Positions 18,290-25,957 of a DNA stretch of 64,000 nucleotides are shown piece by piece. Within the stretch, counting starts at the first letter, position 1; each line of letters begins with the position of its first letter. Source of the stretch: Prevotella sp. S7-1-8 (GTDB lineage Bacteria; Bacteroidota; Bacteroidia; Bacteroidales; Bacteroidaceae); the NCBI RefSeq assembly GCF_000758925.1, contig NZ_JRNC01000031.1:44612-108611 (forward strand). The letters are read 5' to 3'. The notes below the pieces were generated by a model that saw only the letters and a program-made list of their open reading frames with translations, was not told the origin of the DNA and did no database searches. The position numbers and the translations under genes were made by a program.

Positions 18290-18795
18290 TTCTTTCGAAT
18301 GTATTTTGTAGAGCCGTAGACCACCATCGCGACAGCTATCACCATTAAAACCAATGATGTGTAGATGAACATGTCAGAGACTTTCAACCAAAAAAAAGTG
18401 GTATAACGAGTGCCGTTAATCAGCATTTCCGTGGAGGATCCAACAAGGAAACTTAACGCGAGCAATACCATCACGCCAAAAAACACGCCGTAACCTATTC
18501 TCTTGATTGGTATGTTGTTGTCGTAGGAGTCACTCTTTCCCCTAACTTTCAAAGTACGAAAAACCGTCCATGCAACCATGCCGACAGTTCCAATGACCAG
18601 CAAATATATCCATCCGATGAGCGCGTTGGTAAATAAAGGAGCGTTGAAGTTTGGGTTTTCATCGAATGGACGACTATAGCCTACAAACCAAAGCAACGCA
18701 TAAATCAAGACGCTCAAAGCCACAAGCGTATAAAAGACGCTCATGGACAGCCTCTCGACAGGCCATCTTTTCCAATTTTTAATATTGCCCATCAT
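18286..18795 (-). CDS. Four-helix membrane protein of the Exb cluster
   Basis: The 169-residue protein has four membrane helices (about 17-37, 55-78, 99-120 and 137-160) and short loops. I do not know a function, but a gene of this size between ExbB and ExbD is a repeated arrangement in Bacteroidales. The 4-bp overlaps with both neighbours imply translational coupling and therefore a role in the same complex, perhaps as a scaffold subunit. No motif points to an enzyme. Confidence 0.75.
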   Translation of the reverse strand: MMGNIKNWKRWPVERLSMSVFYTLVALSVLIYALLWFVGYSRPFDENPNFNAPLFTNALIGWIYLLVIGTVGMVAWTVFRTLKVRGKSDSYDNNIPIKRIGYGVFFGVMVLLALSFLVGSSTEMLINGTRYTTFFWLKVSDMFIYTSLVLMVIAVAMVVYGSTKYIRKK

Positions 18796-19673
18796 TCGTT
18801 TTTCAACTTGTATTTCATCACAGAGTCAAGCAGACTAATGGCAGACTCTTCCATCTGCGATGTTAAATGCTCTATCTTTGACAGGATATAGTTATAAAAA
18901 ATCATCAACACGAGCGCCACGATAATTCCAAAAATAGTCGTGATCAATGCCACTTTCATGCCAGAAGCCACGATTGTCGGACTGATGTCACCAGCCATTT
19001 GAATTTGGTCGAAAGCCATCACCATACCAATAACCGTACCCAAAAAACCCAACGATGGAGCCATGGCGATGAACAAAGTGATCCACGAGCAACCCTTTTC
19101 AAGGTTCGCGCTCTGCACCGATCCATAGCTTGTGACAGACCGCTCTATGTTGTCAATACTCTCATCCAATCGTTCCAATCCTTGGTAACATATCGAAGCG
19201 ACTGGCCCCCGGGTTTCGCGGCACTGCTTTTTTGCCCCCTCTATGTCGCCAAGCATTATCTTGTCATCCAAGTCCGCCATAAACTTCTTGGCGTTAATCT
19301 CCGACAAACTCAGATAAATGATACGCTCTATGCAAAACGCCAAACCTAACACCAACGCCAAAGCGACCAAGGACATAAAGCCCGCGTTACCCTCTATAAA
19401 TTTTGTTTTCAAAGCCTTGTGAAAGCCGACTTGTTCCACAGAACCTTCCAAGGCACTGTCATCGCCATGCGATTCGCCACCAAGCATCTGAGTAACAGTC
19501 GCACTATCAAGCTCGTCAGACGCATCTGACGTAGCCTTCGCGGTCGAATCCACATCCGTTGGGGTGGTCATAGGCCGGCCATGCTTGCCGAAAGCCGCAT
19601 TTTGGCCATACGAATTGCCAAGACAAAAAAACAGAATAAAGGAAAATACGAGACGCACAAACAAAACTTTCAT
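18792..19673 (-). CDS. exbB: ExbB/TolQ/MotA-family proton channel
   Basis: The 293-residue protein begins with a hydrophobic signal-like segment (about 5-23) and a polar external stretch rich in Asp, Ser and Thr (to about 85) before the usual ExbB core: helix at about 95-115, a long cytoplasmic loop, then paired helices around FIAMAPSLGFLGTVIGMVMAF and IVASGMKVALITTIFGIIVA. The core motifs are typical; the long exported N-terminus is a Bacteroidetes feature. First gene of a four-gene cluster energising TonB-type transport. Confidence 0.92.
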   Translation of the reverse strand: MKVLFVRLVFSFILFFCLGNSYGQNAAFGKHGRPMTTPTDVDSTAKATSDASDELDSATVTQMLGGESHGDDSALEGSVEQVGFHKALKTKFIEGNAGFMSLVALALVLGLAFCIERIIYLSLSEINAKKFMADLDDKIMLGDIEGAKKQCRETRGPVASICYQGLERLDESIDNIERSVTSYGSVQSANLEKGCSWITLFIAMAPSLGFLGTVIGMVMAFDQIQMAGDISPTIVASGMKVALITTIFGIIVALVLMIFYNYILSKIEHLTSQMEESAISLLDSVMKYKLKNE

Positions 19674-19717
19674 CTCTTAACGCGATTAAATCTACAACAA
19701 GTATAAAACCTATCCAG

Positions 19718-19805
19718 CGGAGAGACGGGGATTCGAACCCCGGAAACGGTTTCGCCGTTTACACGCTTTCCAGGCGTGCCTCTTCAGCCACTCGAGCATC
19801 TCTCC
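19718..19805 (-). tRNA. tRNA-Ser (anticodon GGA)
   Basis: The 88-nt gene has acceptor arms GGAGAGA and TCTCTCC plus discriminator G, a long variable arm typical of serine tRNAs, a T-arm with GGTTCGAATCC and anticodon loop CTGGAAA (anticodon GGA). No CCA is encoded. Confidence 0.95.
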
Positions 19806-19843
19806 TTCTGAATAATAGAAAGCGCAATCGTTAATTGCGAGTG

Positions 19844-19851
19844 CAAAAGTA
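19844..19851 (-). promoter_or_regulatory. -7 box for tRNA-Ser
   Basis: TACTTTTG on the minus strand lies 38 nt upstream of the tRNA 5' end and matches TAnnTTTG. Confidence 0.5.
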
Positions 19852-19900
19852 TTACATTTTGCCCGATTTACGAAGTCGCACCATGTAATTTTAAGCTTCT

Positions 19901-20719
19901 TTAAAGATTAATTCCAAACACACGGCGCACATTGTCATTAGTGATCTTGGCCAAATTGCTTGTTGAAACTCCATAACTTTGGGCCAACACCTCCAACACC
20001 TCTTTCAAGAACGCGCTTTCGTTGCGTTTTCCACGATGTGGCACCGGAGCCATATAGGGGCTGTCTGTCTCTAAAACGATACGCTCCAAAGGCACCGCGG
20101 TGGGCAGGTCCTCACGCAAATGGCTGCTCTTGAACGTAGACACGCCGCCTATCCCAAGGCAAAAATTGTCAATGCGCAAGAAGTCTTCCGCCTCCTTGGC
20201 ATTACCCGTGAAACAATGGAACACGCCACCACGCAACACCTTGGCGTATGGTTTCAACACATGCAACATCTCATTTTGTGCCTTGCGGCAATGTATCATC
20301 AAAGGCAATTGGTATTCCACAGCCCATCTCACCTGCTCCTCGAAGGCCGCGAGTTGTTCTTTCTCAAACTCCCTTGACCAATAAAAGTCCAACCCACACT
20401 CGCCCACCGCGATATATCTCAGAGGTGTCGACGCCTCCTCGCGAAGGTTGTCCTCAAGCGCGTTGCGCATATCGGCAAGCACATCCGCCCAATCGGAGCC
20501 CACCTCCTCAGGCTGCAAGCCTATCATCGGAAAGCAATAACCGGGATAATGGCTACACACCGTCCGCACGGACATAATAGATTGACGATTGATAGCTGGC
20601 AAAAATATCGCGCCCACACGAGCCGCTTTGGCCCGCTCAATGACTTCGGGCAAGTCATCTTTAAACTCCTCGCCATCAAGATGGGCGTGCGTGTCCACGT
20701 ATTTTGGTATCTCTTGCAT
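19901..20719 (-). CDS. TatD-family metal-dependent hydrolase (DNase)
   Basis: I start at ATG 20719, one base past the stop of the polyprenyl synthase gene; a longer frame would overlap it by 59 bp. The 272-residue TIM-barrel protein shows metal ligands H11 and H13 in VDTHAHLD, the Glu of VGECGLDFYW, the His of IHCRKAQNEM and FHCFTGN, and the Asp of ETDSPYMAP. TatD proteins are 3'-5' nucleases acting in DNA repair and turnover. It forms an operon with the isoprenoid synthase, a common Bacteroidales pair. Confidence 0.92.
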   Translation of the reverse strand: MQEIPKYVDTHAHLDGEEFKDDLPEVIERAKAARVGAIFLPAINRQSIMSVRTVCSHYPGYCFPMIGLQPEEVGSDWADVLADMRNALEDNLREEASTPLRYIAVGECGLDFYWSREFEKEQLAAFEEQVRWAVEYQLPLMIHCRKAQNEMLHVLKPYAKVLRGGVFHCFTGNAKEAEDFLRIDNFCLGIGGVSTFKSSHLREDLPTAVPLERIVLETDSPYMAPVPHRGKRNESAFLKEVLEVLAQSYGVSTSNLAKITNDNVRRVFGINL

Positions 20720-20720
20720 C

Positions 20721-21698
20721 CTAATATTTCCTTTCAACCATTGCCTCCGCGTATGCGCGCAACTCGCGCTTGCGGTCATCCGCCACTGTCACAGCGTCGA
20801 GGTAACGCTTGCTTCGCTCAAAATAATAGTGTATTTTCTGGCGAGCCAGCTCGTCTATCCCTATCTCGTTATATAAGGTTGTCATCGCCTTGACCTTCTC
20901 GTCGCGGTCAAAACGCTCCATGCCAACCCATTTGGCCAGCTCCTTGCGCTGCGTGTCATTGGCGCGATTAAAGGCATTTATAAGCATGTATGTCTTCTTG
21001 TTTGACACGATATCCCCCCCGATGGCCTTGCCAAAAACCTTGCTGTCGCCATACACGTCAAGGTAGTCGTCTTGCAATTGGAACGCCAGGCCTATCTGCT
21101 CGCCAAATTTATAGAGATTGTCGGCATCACGTTCGGGCGCCTCCGCGAGCGCGGCCCCCATCTTGAGAGCGCATGCCAAGAGCACGCTTGTCTTGAGACG
21201 GATCATCTCTATGTACTCTTCCTCGCTCACGTCATTGCGTGTCTCAAAATCAATGTCATACTGCTGCCCCTCGCCTATCTCCAAGGCGGTCTCCGTAAAA
21301 ATGTCCAAAACCAGTTTGAGCTTGTCCTCGGCGCAATTGGCGATGCGCTGAAAAGCCAACACGAGCATAGAGTCTCCCGACAGGATGGCTTGGTTGTCGT
21401 TCCATTTTTTATGCACAGTCTCATGCCCTCTGCGCAGGTCGGCGTTGTCCATGAGATCATCGTGCAAGAGCGTGTAATTGTGATAGGTTTCCAAGCCTAC
21501 GGCCTGCGACAGTATCTTTTCGGGATCGTCCCTGAAGAGATTGTATCCCAACAGCATCAAAGTGGGCCTGATGCGCTTGCCACCCATCGAGAGCACATAG
21601 TTCACGGGAGCGTAGAGCGTGCCGGGCTTCCTGTCTACAGACAGTTGCTCAATATACTCGTTCACCCATCGCAGTATTTTTTCAGCGGATTGAATCAT
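20721..21698 (-). CDS. Polyprenyl (probably all-trans) diphosphate synthase
   Basis: The 325-residue protein adds isopentenyl diphosphate units to an allylic primer. The first Asp-rich motif DDLMDNADLRRG starts at residue 80 and the second is FQLQDDYLDVYGD; SMGGKRIRPTLMLLG is the substrate-binding region. The chain length is not predictable with certainty; a medium-length product such as a quinone side chain or undecaprenyl precursor is plausible. It lies directly upstream of tatD and 38 bp from tonB, all in the same direction. Confidence 0.9.
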   Translation of the reverse strand: MIQSAEKILRWVNEYIEQLSVDRKPGTLYAPVNYVLSMGGKRIRPTLMLLGYNLFRDDPEKILSQAVGLETYHNYTLLHDDLMDNADLRRGHETVHKKWNDNQAILSGDSMLVLAFQRIANCAEDKLKLVLDIFTETALEIGEGQQYDIDFETRNDVSEEEYIEMIRLKTSVLLACALKMGAALAEAPERDADNLYKFGEQIGLAFQLQDDYLDVYGDSKVFGKAIGGDIVSNKKTYMLINAFNRANDTQRKELAKWVGMERFDRDEKVKAMTTLYNEIGIDELARQKIHYYFERSKRYLDAVTVADDRKRELRAYAEAMVERKY

Positions 21699-21736
21699 GG
21701 CTATTTTCTTTGTTGTTTATATTCGAAAATTTGTGT

Positions 21737-22441
21737 TTACAATTTGAAATTGATGGGTATGGCCACCATCGTGCGGCACAGCTTGTTGCCATTGCGGCCA
21801 GGTTTCCACGCTGGCATCATCTTGATGACACGCAGAGCCTCGCCGTCTATCAACGGATTGACAGGCTTGTCTATCTTGGGATTGGCGATGGTTCCGTCTT
21901 TGTTCACGATGAACGTGACCACAACCCTACCCTCTATTTTCTGCTGTTGCGCGGCGGAAGGGTAACGTAAGTTACGCGTGAGCCATTTCATAAACTCCAC
22001 CATGCCCCCCGGAAACTCGGGCAACTGCTCCACCACGCGCGACACGTCGTCGCCATTGTCCACGTCCGTCTGTGGCAACGCCTGTGTCACTTCTGCCTCG
22101 TCAATCGCCCCGGACCCATCGCCATCCACCGCAAGAGGCGTAGAGGCGGCCACGTTTGGCGCGGTCTCTACAGGCGTCGAAGTCTCTTTCACGTTCTCCG
22201 TGATGGCTTTCCGCGGCGGCGGCGGCGCGGCGGATATCATGTCATGGGTATTCATGGCAGGTAACAGTTCCATGTCTTCCGCCAAATTATCAAGCATATT
22301 GTCCGCGTCATCATAATTGGCCGGACGAGTGGAAAACTCCAAACCAGCAAGCGTCAAGGCCAAAGCCACCGTCAGGCCGAGCAGAAATCCTCCCACGCGG
22401 TATCGTTCCAAATCGGCCGATTCTACTTTCTTGGTTTCCAT
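21737..22441 (-). CDS. tonB: TonB-family energy transducer
   Basis: The 234-residue protein has a short cytoplasmic start, one membrane anchor (about 15-35), a Pro/Ala/Val-rich periplasmic linker and a C-terminal TonB domain (about 140-234: LPEFPGGMVEFMKWL, IEGRVVVTFIVNKDGTI, MMPAWKPGRNGNKL). It passes energy from ExbB/ExbD to outer-membrane receptors, such as the thiamine-type receptor at 59 kb. It is the promoter-proximal gene of a unit with the polyprenyl synthase and tatD. Confidence 0.92.
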   Translation of the reverse strand: METKKVESADLERYRVGGFLLGLTVALALTLAGLEFSTRPANYDDADNMLDNLAEDMELLPAMNTHDMISAAPPPPRKAITENVKETSTPVETAPNVAASTPLAVDGDGSGAIDEAEVTQALPQTDVDNGDDVSRVVEQLPEFPGGMVEFMKWLTRNLRYPSAAQQQKIEGRVVVTFIVNKDGTIANPKIDKPVNPLIDGEALRVIKMMPAWKPGRNGNKLCRTMVAIPINFKL

Positions 22442-22488
22442 GTTACAATAATCTTTGCCCGATAACGTTTAATTATCAAAATGCTTTG

Positions 22489-22496
22489 CAAATTTA
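22489..22496 (-). promoter_or_regulatory. -7 box for the tonB unit
   Basis: TAAATTTG on the minus strand, 47 nt before the tonB start, matches TAnnTTTG. Confidence 0.45.
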
Positions 22497-22518
22497 ATGC
22501 AAATCCTGATAAAAGGAG

Positions 22519-22526
22519 TACCTTTG
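22519..22526 (+). promoter_or_regulatory. -7 box for the PorQ gene
   Basis: TACCTTTG on the plus strand, 21 nt before ATG 22548, matches TAnnTTTG and is back to back with the tonB promoter. Confidence 0.55.
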
Positions 22527-22547
22527 TCGAATAATTAGAAAAAATAA

Positions 22548-23498
22548 ATGAAAAAAGCCCTTTTTGCTTTTCTCTTAACGATTTTTGCCATTCATGCCGA
22601 GGCGCAAAACGAAAGTCAAACCGCGTACAACTTTCTGCGACTTCCCGTGAGTGCCCGCGCCGCCGCGCTGGGGGGCGACAACGTGAGCCTTGCCGAGGAC
22701 GACGAGGCACTTATCTTTCACAATCCGGCCCTACTGTCATCGGTGAGCGACAAGACCGTCAACCTCAACTACATGAACTATATGTCGGGCGTCAACACGG
22801 CCAGCGCCGCCTTCAACCGGGTGGTCAAAGAGCGAGCGTCGTGGGCGGTCTCCGCGCAATATATGGATTATGGCAAAATGAAAGAGGTGGACGAGAACAA
22901 TGTACAAACCGGAGATTTCTCTGCCCGCGAAATCGCCGTGGCTGGATATTTCTCCTACATGTTGGGGCGACACATCGCCGGAGGTGTCGCCGCCAAGCTC
23001 ATCACGTCATATATCGGGCCATACAACTCTTTGGCTTTTGGCGTTGACCTCGGCCTGAACTATTACCACCCGGACACCGAGTGGTCTGTATCCCTTGTGC
23101 TGAAAAACATTGGCGGTCAACTGGAGGCATACCATGACAACTACGACAATATGCCCATAGACATGCAATTAGGCGCCACCAAGCGTTTGCGCGGCATACC
23201 TCTTCGCGTCTCGGCCACGATCGTGGACCTCAACCATTTGGACTACAGCATGGCCGACCACCTCGTGCTTGGGGCAGACTTCCTGCTCACAGAGACATTC
23301 TGGATAGGCGGAGGATACAACTTCAGACGCGCGAGAGAGATGAGAATTATATCTGCCGATGGCAGCCACGCCAACGGCAGGGCGGGCTTGTCCATTGGCA
23401 CAGGACTGAACTTGGAGCGTTTCAAACTCAACGTGGCTTACGCCAAATACCACGTTTCAAGCTCAAGCGTTACGGTCAACGCGGCTTACGCATTGTAG
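22548..23498 (+). CDS. porQ: PorQ-like type IX secretion outer-membrane protein
   Basis: The 316-residue protein has a signal peptide (about 1-19, ending AEAQ), then the characteristic NFLRLPVSARAAALGGDNVS and FHNPALLSSV of PorQ/PorV-type FadL-like beta-barrels, with alternating strands to the C-terminal aromatic-hydrophobic end. PorQ is an accessory of the type IX secretion system that holds PorZ at the surface. The next gene is cmk, a pairing I know from many Bacteroidetes. No other core T9SS gene is in view apart from the PorE-like protein. Confidence 0.85.
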   Translation: MKKALFAFLLTIFAIHAEAQNESQTAYNFLRLPVSARAAALGGDNVSLAEDDEALIFHNPALLSSVSDKTVNLNYMNYMSGVNTASAAFNRVVKERASWAVSAQYMDYGKMKEVDENNVQTGDFSAREIAVAGYFSYMLGRHIAGGVAAKLITSYIGPYNSLAFGVDLGLNYYHPDTEWSVSLVLKNIGGQLEAYHDNYDNMPIDMQLGATKRLRGIPLRVSATIVDLNHLDYSMADHLVLGADFLLTETFWIGGGYNFRRAREMRIISADGSHANGRAGLSIGTGLNLERFKLNVAYAKYHVSSSSVTVNAAYAL

Positions 23499-23564
23499 TC
23501 TTATGCCACACGACGTTCACATATCTATATTTATTATTAACACACTACCATCACCATCACAATC

Positions 23565-24287
23565 ATGAAAAAGATTACAATAGCCATCGACGGCTTTTCT
23601 TCATGCGGAAAAAGCACGATGGCCAAAGACCTTGCGCAAAAAATAGGATACGTATATGTTGACACGGGGGCCATGTATCGTGCCGTTACGCTTTTCGCCA
23701 TGCGCCACTCACTTTTCAACGCGGACGGCACCGTGAAGACAGACCGCCTGCAAAGCCTCATGCCAAACATTCATATCTCGTTCAAACTCAACAGAGAGAC
23801 TGGTCGCCCAGACACTTTTCTAAACGACGAACTGGTTGAAACCGAGATACGAAACATGGAAGTGAGCGGCCATGTCAGCCCCATCGCCGCCATACCGTTT
23901 GTCCGGGCGGCCATGGTGGAGCGCCAACAGCAGATGGGAAAAGACAAAGGCGTGGTGATGGACGGACGAGACATTGGCACCGTGGTATTTCCAGACGCCG
24001 AGCTTAAGATATTTGTCACGGCCACCGCCGACGTGCGCGCGCGCCGACGCTACGACGAACTAAAGGGCAAAGGCCTGCCCGCCAATTATAACGAGATATT
24101 GAAAAACGTGCAAGAACGCGACTATATAGACACGCACCGCGAGGTGTCGCCACTGAGAAAAGCCGCCGACGCGATTGAGCTTGACAACAGCCATATCACC
24201 ATCGACGAGCAGAACGAGTGGCTCATGCGCCAATTTCGCCGCGCTTGTGACGAAGACACAAATATAGAGAAACAGCCCACGCGCTGA
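23565..24287 (+). CDS. cmk: Cytidylate kinase
   Basis: The enzyme phosphorylates CMP and dCMP with ATP. The 240-residue protein has the P-loop [10 protein letters not shown] (9-18), [15 protein letters not shown], the [17 protein letters not shown] region and the LID segment with [15 protein letters not shown]. It lies 66 bp downstream of porQ in the same direction and a hairpin closes the transcript at 24324. The C-terminus carries a short unconserved tail. Confidence 0.93.
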   Translation: MKKITIAIDGFSSCGKSTMAKDLAQKIGYVYVDTGAMYRAVTLFAMRHSLFNADGTVKTDRLQSLMPNIHISFKLNRETGRPDTFLNDELVETEIRNMEVSGHVSPIAAIPFVRAAMVERQQQMGKDKGVVMDGRDIGTVVFPDAELKIFVTATADVRARRRYDELKGKGLPANYNEILKNVQERDYIDTHREVSPLRKAADAIELDNSHITIDEQNEWLMRQFRRACDEDTNIEKQPTR

Positions 24288-24323
24288 CAAGCAGGCTTTC
24301 TATTGCCATTTCCCAAACGACAC

Positions 24324-24346
24324 GAGCCCAGCTTTTAGCTGGGCTC
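24324..24346 (+). terminator. Hairpin after cmk
   Basis: Perfect 9-bp arms GAGCCCAGC and GCTGGGCTC around TTTTA. The T-tract afterwards is poor. It lies between convergent genes and may serve both. Confidence 0.5.
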
Positions 24347-24440
24347 ACTGTTATGTAACAAACCATCGAAGGCTATGCGCGCGCCTGACCATTAGCATTG
24401 AACGGACAGAACGAGGCATCCTCAACCAGACATTCGAAAG

Positions 24441-24887
24441 CTACTTGCCACGACTCATCGCGGCTTTCACCTTTTCCAAATAACGCTGTGTCCTGCGTAT
24501 GCTGTAATTATGGCCACCATTCCACGACCTAATGGCTCGCTCAACGCTGTTAGCCGGATTGTATTTAGACTGGTATATGAGAAACATCTCTTTGGATTTC
24601 TGAACGCTATACCTGTCGCGCATGGTATAACGCTTCTTACAATTCCTTCCTTTCAAGATCTTGTTGCATTCGGCAACTAAAACGGGCGTGATTTGCATCG
24701 CCCCAACCGAATTTCCACTTTTAGCTCGCGGATTGCCTCCGCTCTCCACCATTATAATGGCTTCTATAACCTTTGTCCAGTCAAATTTTGAATAATTGCC
24801 CGTTTTGTCAAAAACATTCCCTGCTTGTACAGGCAAAATAGTGAAAAACATTACAAATAAGATGAATGTCTTTAGTAATTTCTCCAT
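24441..24887 (-). CDS. Secreted lytic transglycosylase-like protein (SLT fold)
   Basis: The 148-residue protein has a signal peptide (about 1-22) and a compact SLT-type lysozyme-like domain: IIMVESGGNPRAKSGNSVGAMQ holds the catalytic Glu (E49) and the GAMQIT motif, and AIRSWNGGHNYSIRR is the conserved distal segment. It should cut the glycan strands of peptidoglycan in the periplasm. It is shorter than the E. coli Slt enzymes but usual for minimal single-domain forms. It stands alone with its own promoter and a long leader of about 150 nt. Confidence 0.85.
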   Translation of the reverse strand: MEKLLKTFILFVMFFTILPVQAGNVFDKTGNYSKFDWTKVIEAIIMVESGGNPRAKSGNSVGAMQITPVLVAECNKILKGRNCKKRYTMRDRYSVQKSKEMFLIYQSKYNPANSVERAIRSWNGGHNYSIRRTQRYLEKVKAAMSRGK

Positions 24888-25034
24888 AATTTGAAATTTA
24901 TGGAACCTGAAATCAAACCGACTTCACGACTATGCTTATGAGAAAAAGTTTAGCCACAGTCTCAGTTCCGTGATACCTCGGCGAATAGCCCCACTAAAAC
25001 AAAAAGCAGTTGTTATCCTTATAATTATCGGGTG

Positions 25035-25042
25035 CAAAAGTA
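25035..25042 (-). promoter_or_regulatory. -7 box for the transglycosylase gene
   Basis: TACTTTTG on the minus strand with a TTTTG about 20 nt further upstream fits the Bacteroidetes promoter. The implied leader is about 145 nt. Confidence 0.5.
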
Positions 25043-25069
25043 CGAAAAAAGTTTCACCGGACAAAACTA

Positions 25070-25099
25070 TTTGTGATTTTTAATATTACAAATCACAAA
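25070..25099. repeat. Perfect 10-bp inverted repeat
   Basis: Arms TTTGTGATTT and AAATCACAAA are separated by 10 AT bases, directly upstream of the transglycosylase promoter. Possibly an operator or a terminator-like hairpin. Confidence 0.6.
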
Positions 25100-25359
25100 A
25101 TAAAGAATTGAAAATCAACATTATAAAATATAACATAAGGTTTTCGACGCATGCGAGAACACGCCGCCTCAAACCACGGACGCGCGGTTTGACGCCCATT
25201 CGAGCGCCAACACTTCGATAATGGAGAAAGCGCGACGCAAATCCAAAATTGTCAAACTTGCTTACCAATTTTTGAGCGTGAAAAATCTTCAAAATAGAAA
25301 GAACGCAATTGTCCACGCCTCCTATTTTCCAGAAATTCACACTCGAAGAAAACCACTCA

Positions 25360-25656
25360 AACCGCGTTAAAGGCCCATTCAAGTTGCCATTAGAACGCGA
25401 TCGCGACGCGTTTACGGCTTAATCGAAGTGTCATTACGCCTTTATCGGCGCGCGAATGGGCATTAAAGGCAGGTTCATCAAGCCCTAATGACATGGACGA
25501 ATGAAAACTTTCCGCCACGAAAACACGTTCCATATCCATAAATCGCTGGCGCGATGACAGTTGCGAAAAACTCAAAATAAGAGCGTATATTCAAAAAACA
25601 TATTAGGATTTACAAATAAACAGAATACAGGGAGGTGTTTGTCAGAAGTTTTCAGC
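25360..25656 (+). repeat. Compound intergenic element, copy 3 (clearest array)
   Basis: Six 22-nt units fill 25360-25491 without a gap; the best (25404-25425) is CGACGCGTTTA then CGGCTTAATCG. TTGCGAAA starts at 25561, exactly 70 nt after the array, and ACAGGGAGGTGTTTGTCAG with AAGTTTTCAGC starts at 25626. The element lies in the 1,070-bp gap between divergent genes. In the rest of the gap (25100-25359 and 25657-25924) I see no gene with support. Confidence 0.82.
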
Positions 25657-25924
25657 ATTGTTTTTCGCGCAAGTTTGAGATTAGATTAATGTCACAAAAC
25701 GATGAGAGCAATATACGAAGAACAATCAGCGCGCCACCCTTTGCGCATGCGAGACCGAGCGCCGCCTACCAGAACTATTTGAAGAGGAAATGCCAACAAC
25801 GAGCGGCAAAATTACGCCACAGGAGCTTCAAAAACATGATTATCAACACATAGATATGGAAATGCCGCGTTGTAAAAAATAATAAATCATTGGCGTATTT
25901 TTCCAAACTGTCGATTTAAATACT

Positions 25925-25932
25925 TATCTTTG
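25925..25932 (+). promoter_or_regulatory. -7 box for the macroglobulin-like gene
   Basis: TATCTTTG lies 25 nt before ATG 25958. Confidence 0.6.
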
Positions 25933-25957
25933 CAATGTTCGTTTAAAGAAAAAACTT

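Noticed and set aside
22548..23498. Claim of a complete type IX secretion locus
   Set aside because: Only PorQ and a PorE-like protein are present; PorK-PorN, PorT and Sov are not in the window, and I saw no clear C-terminal secretion signal on neighbouring proteins.
25689..25853. 54-residue basic frame downstream of element copy 3
   Set aside because: No promoter, no motif, and it starts just behind the repeat module; chance cannot be excluded.
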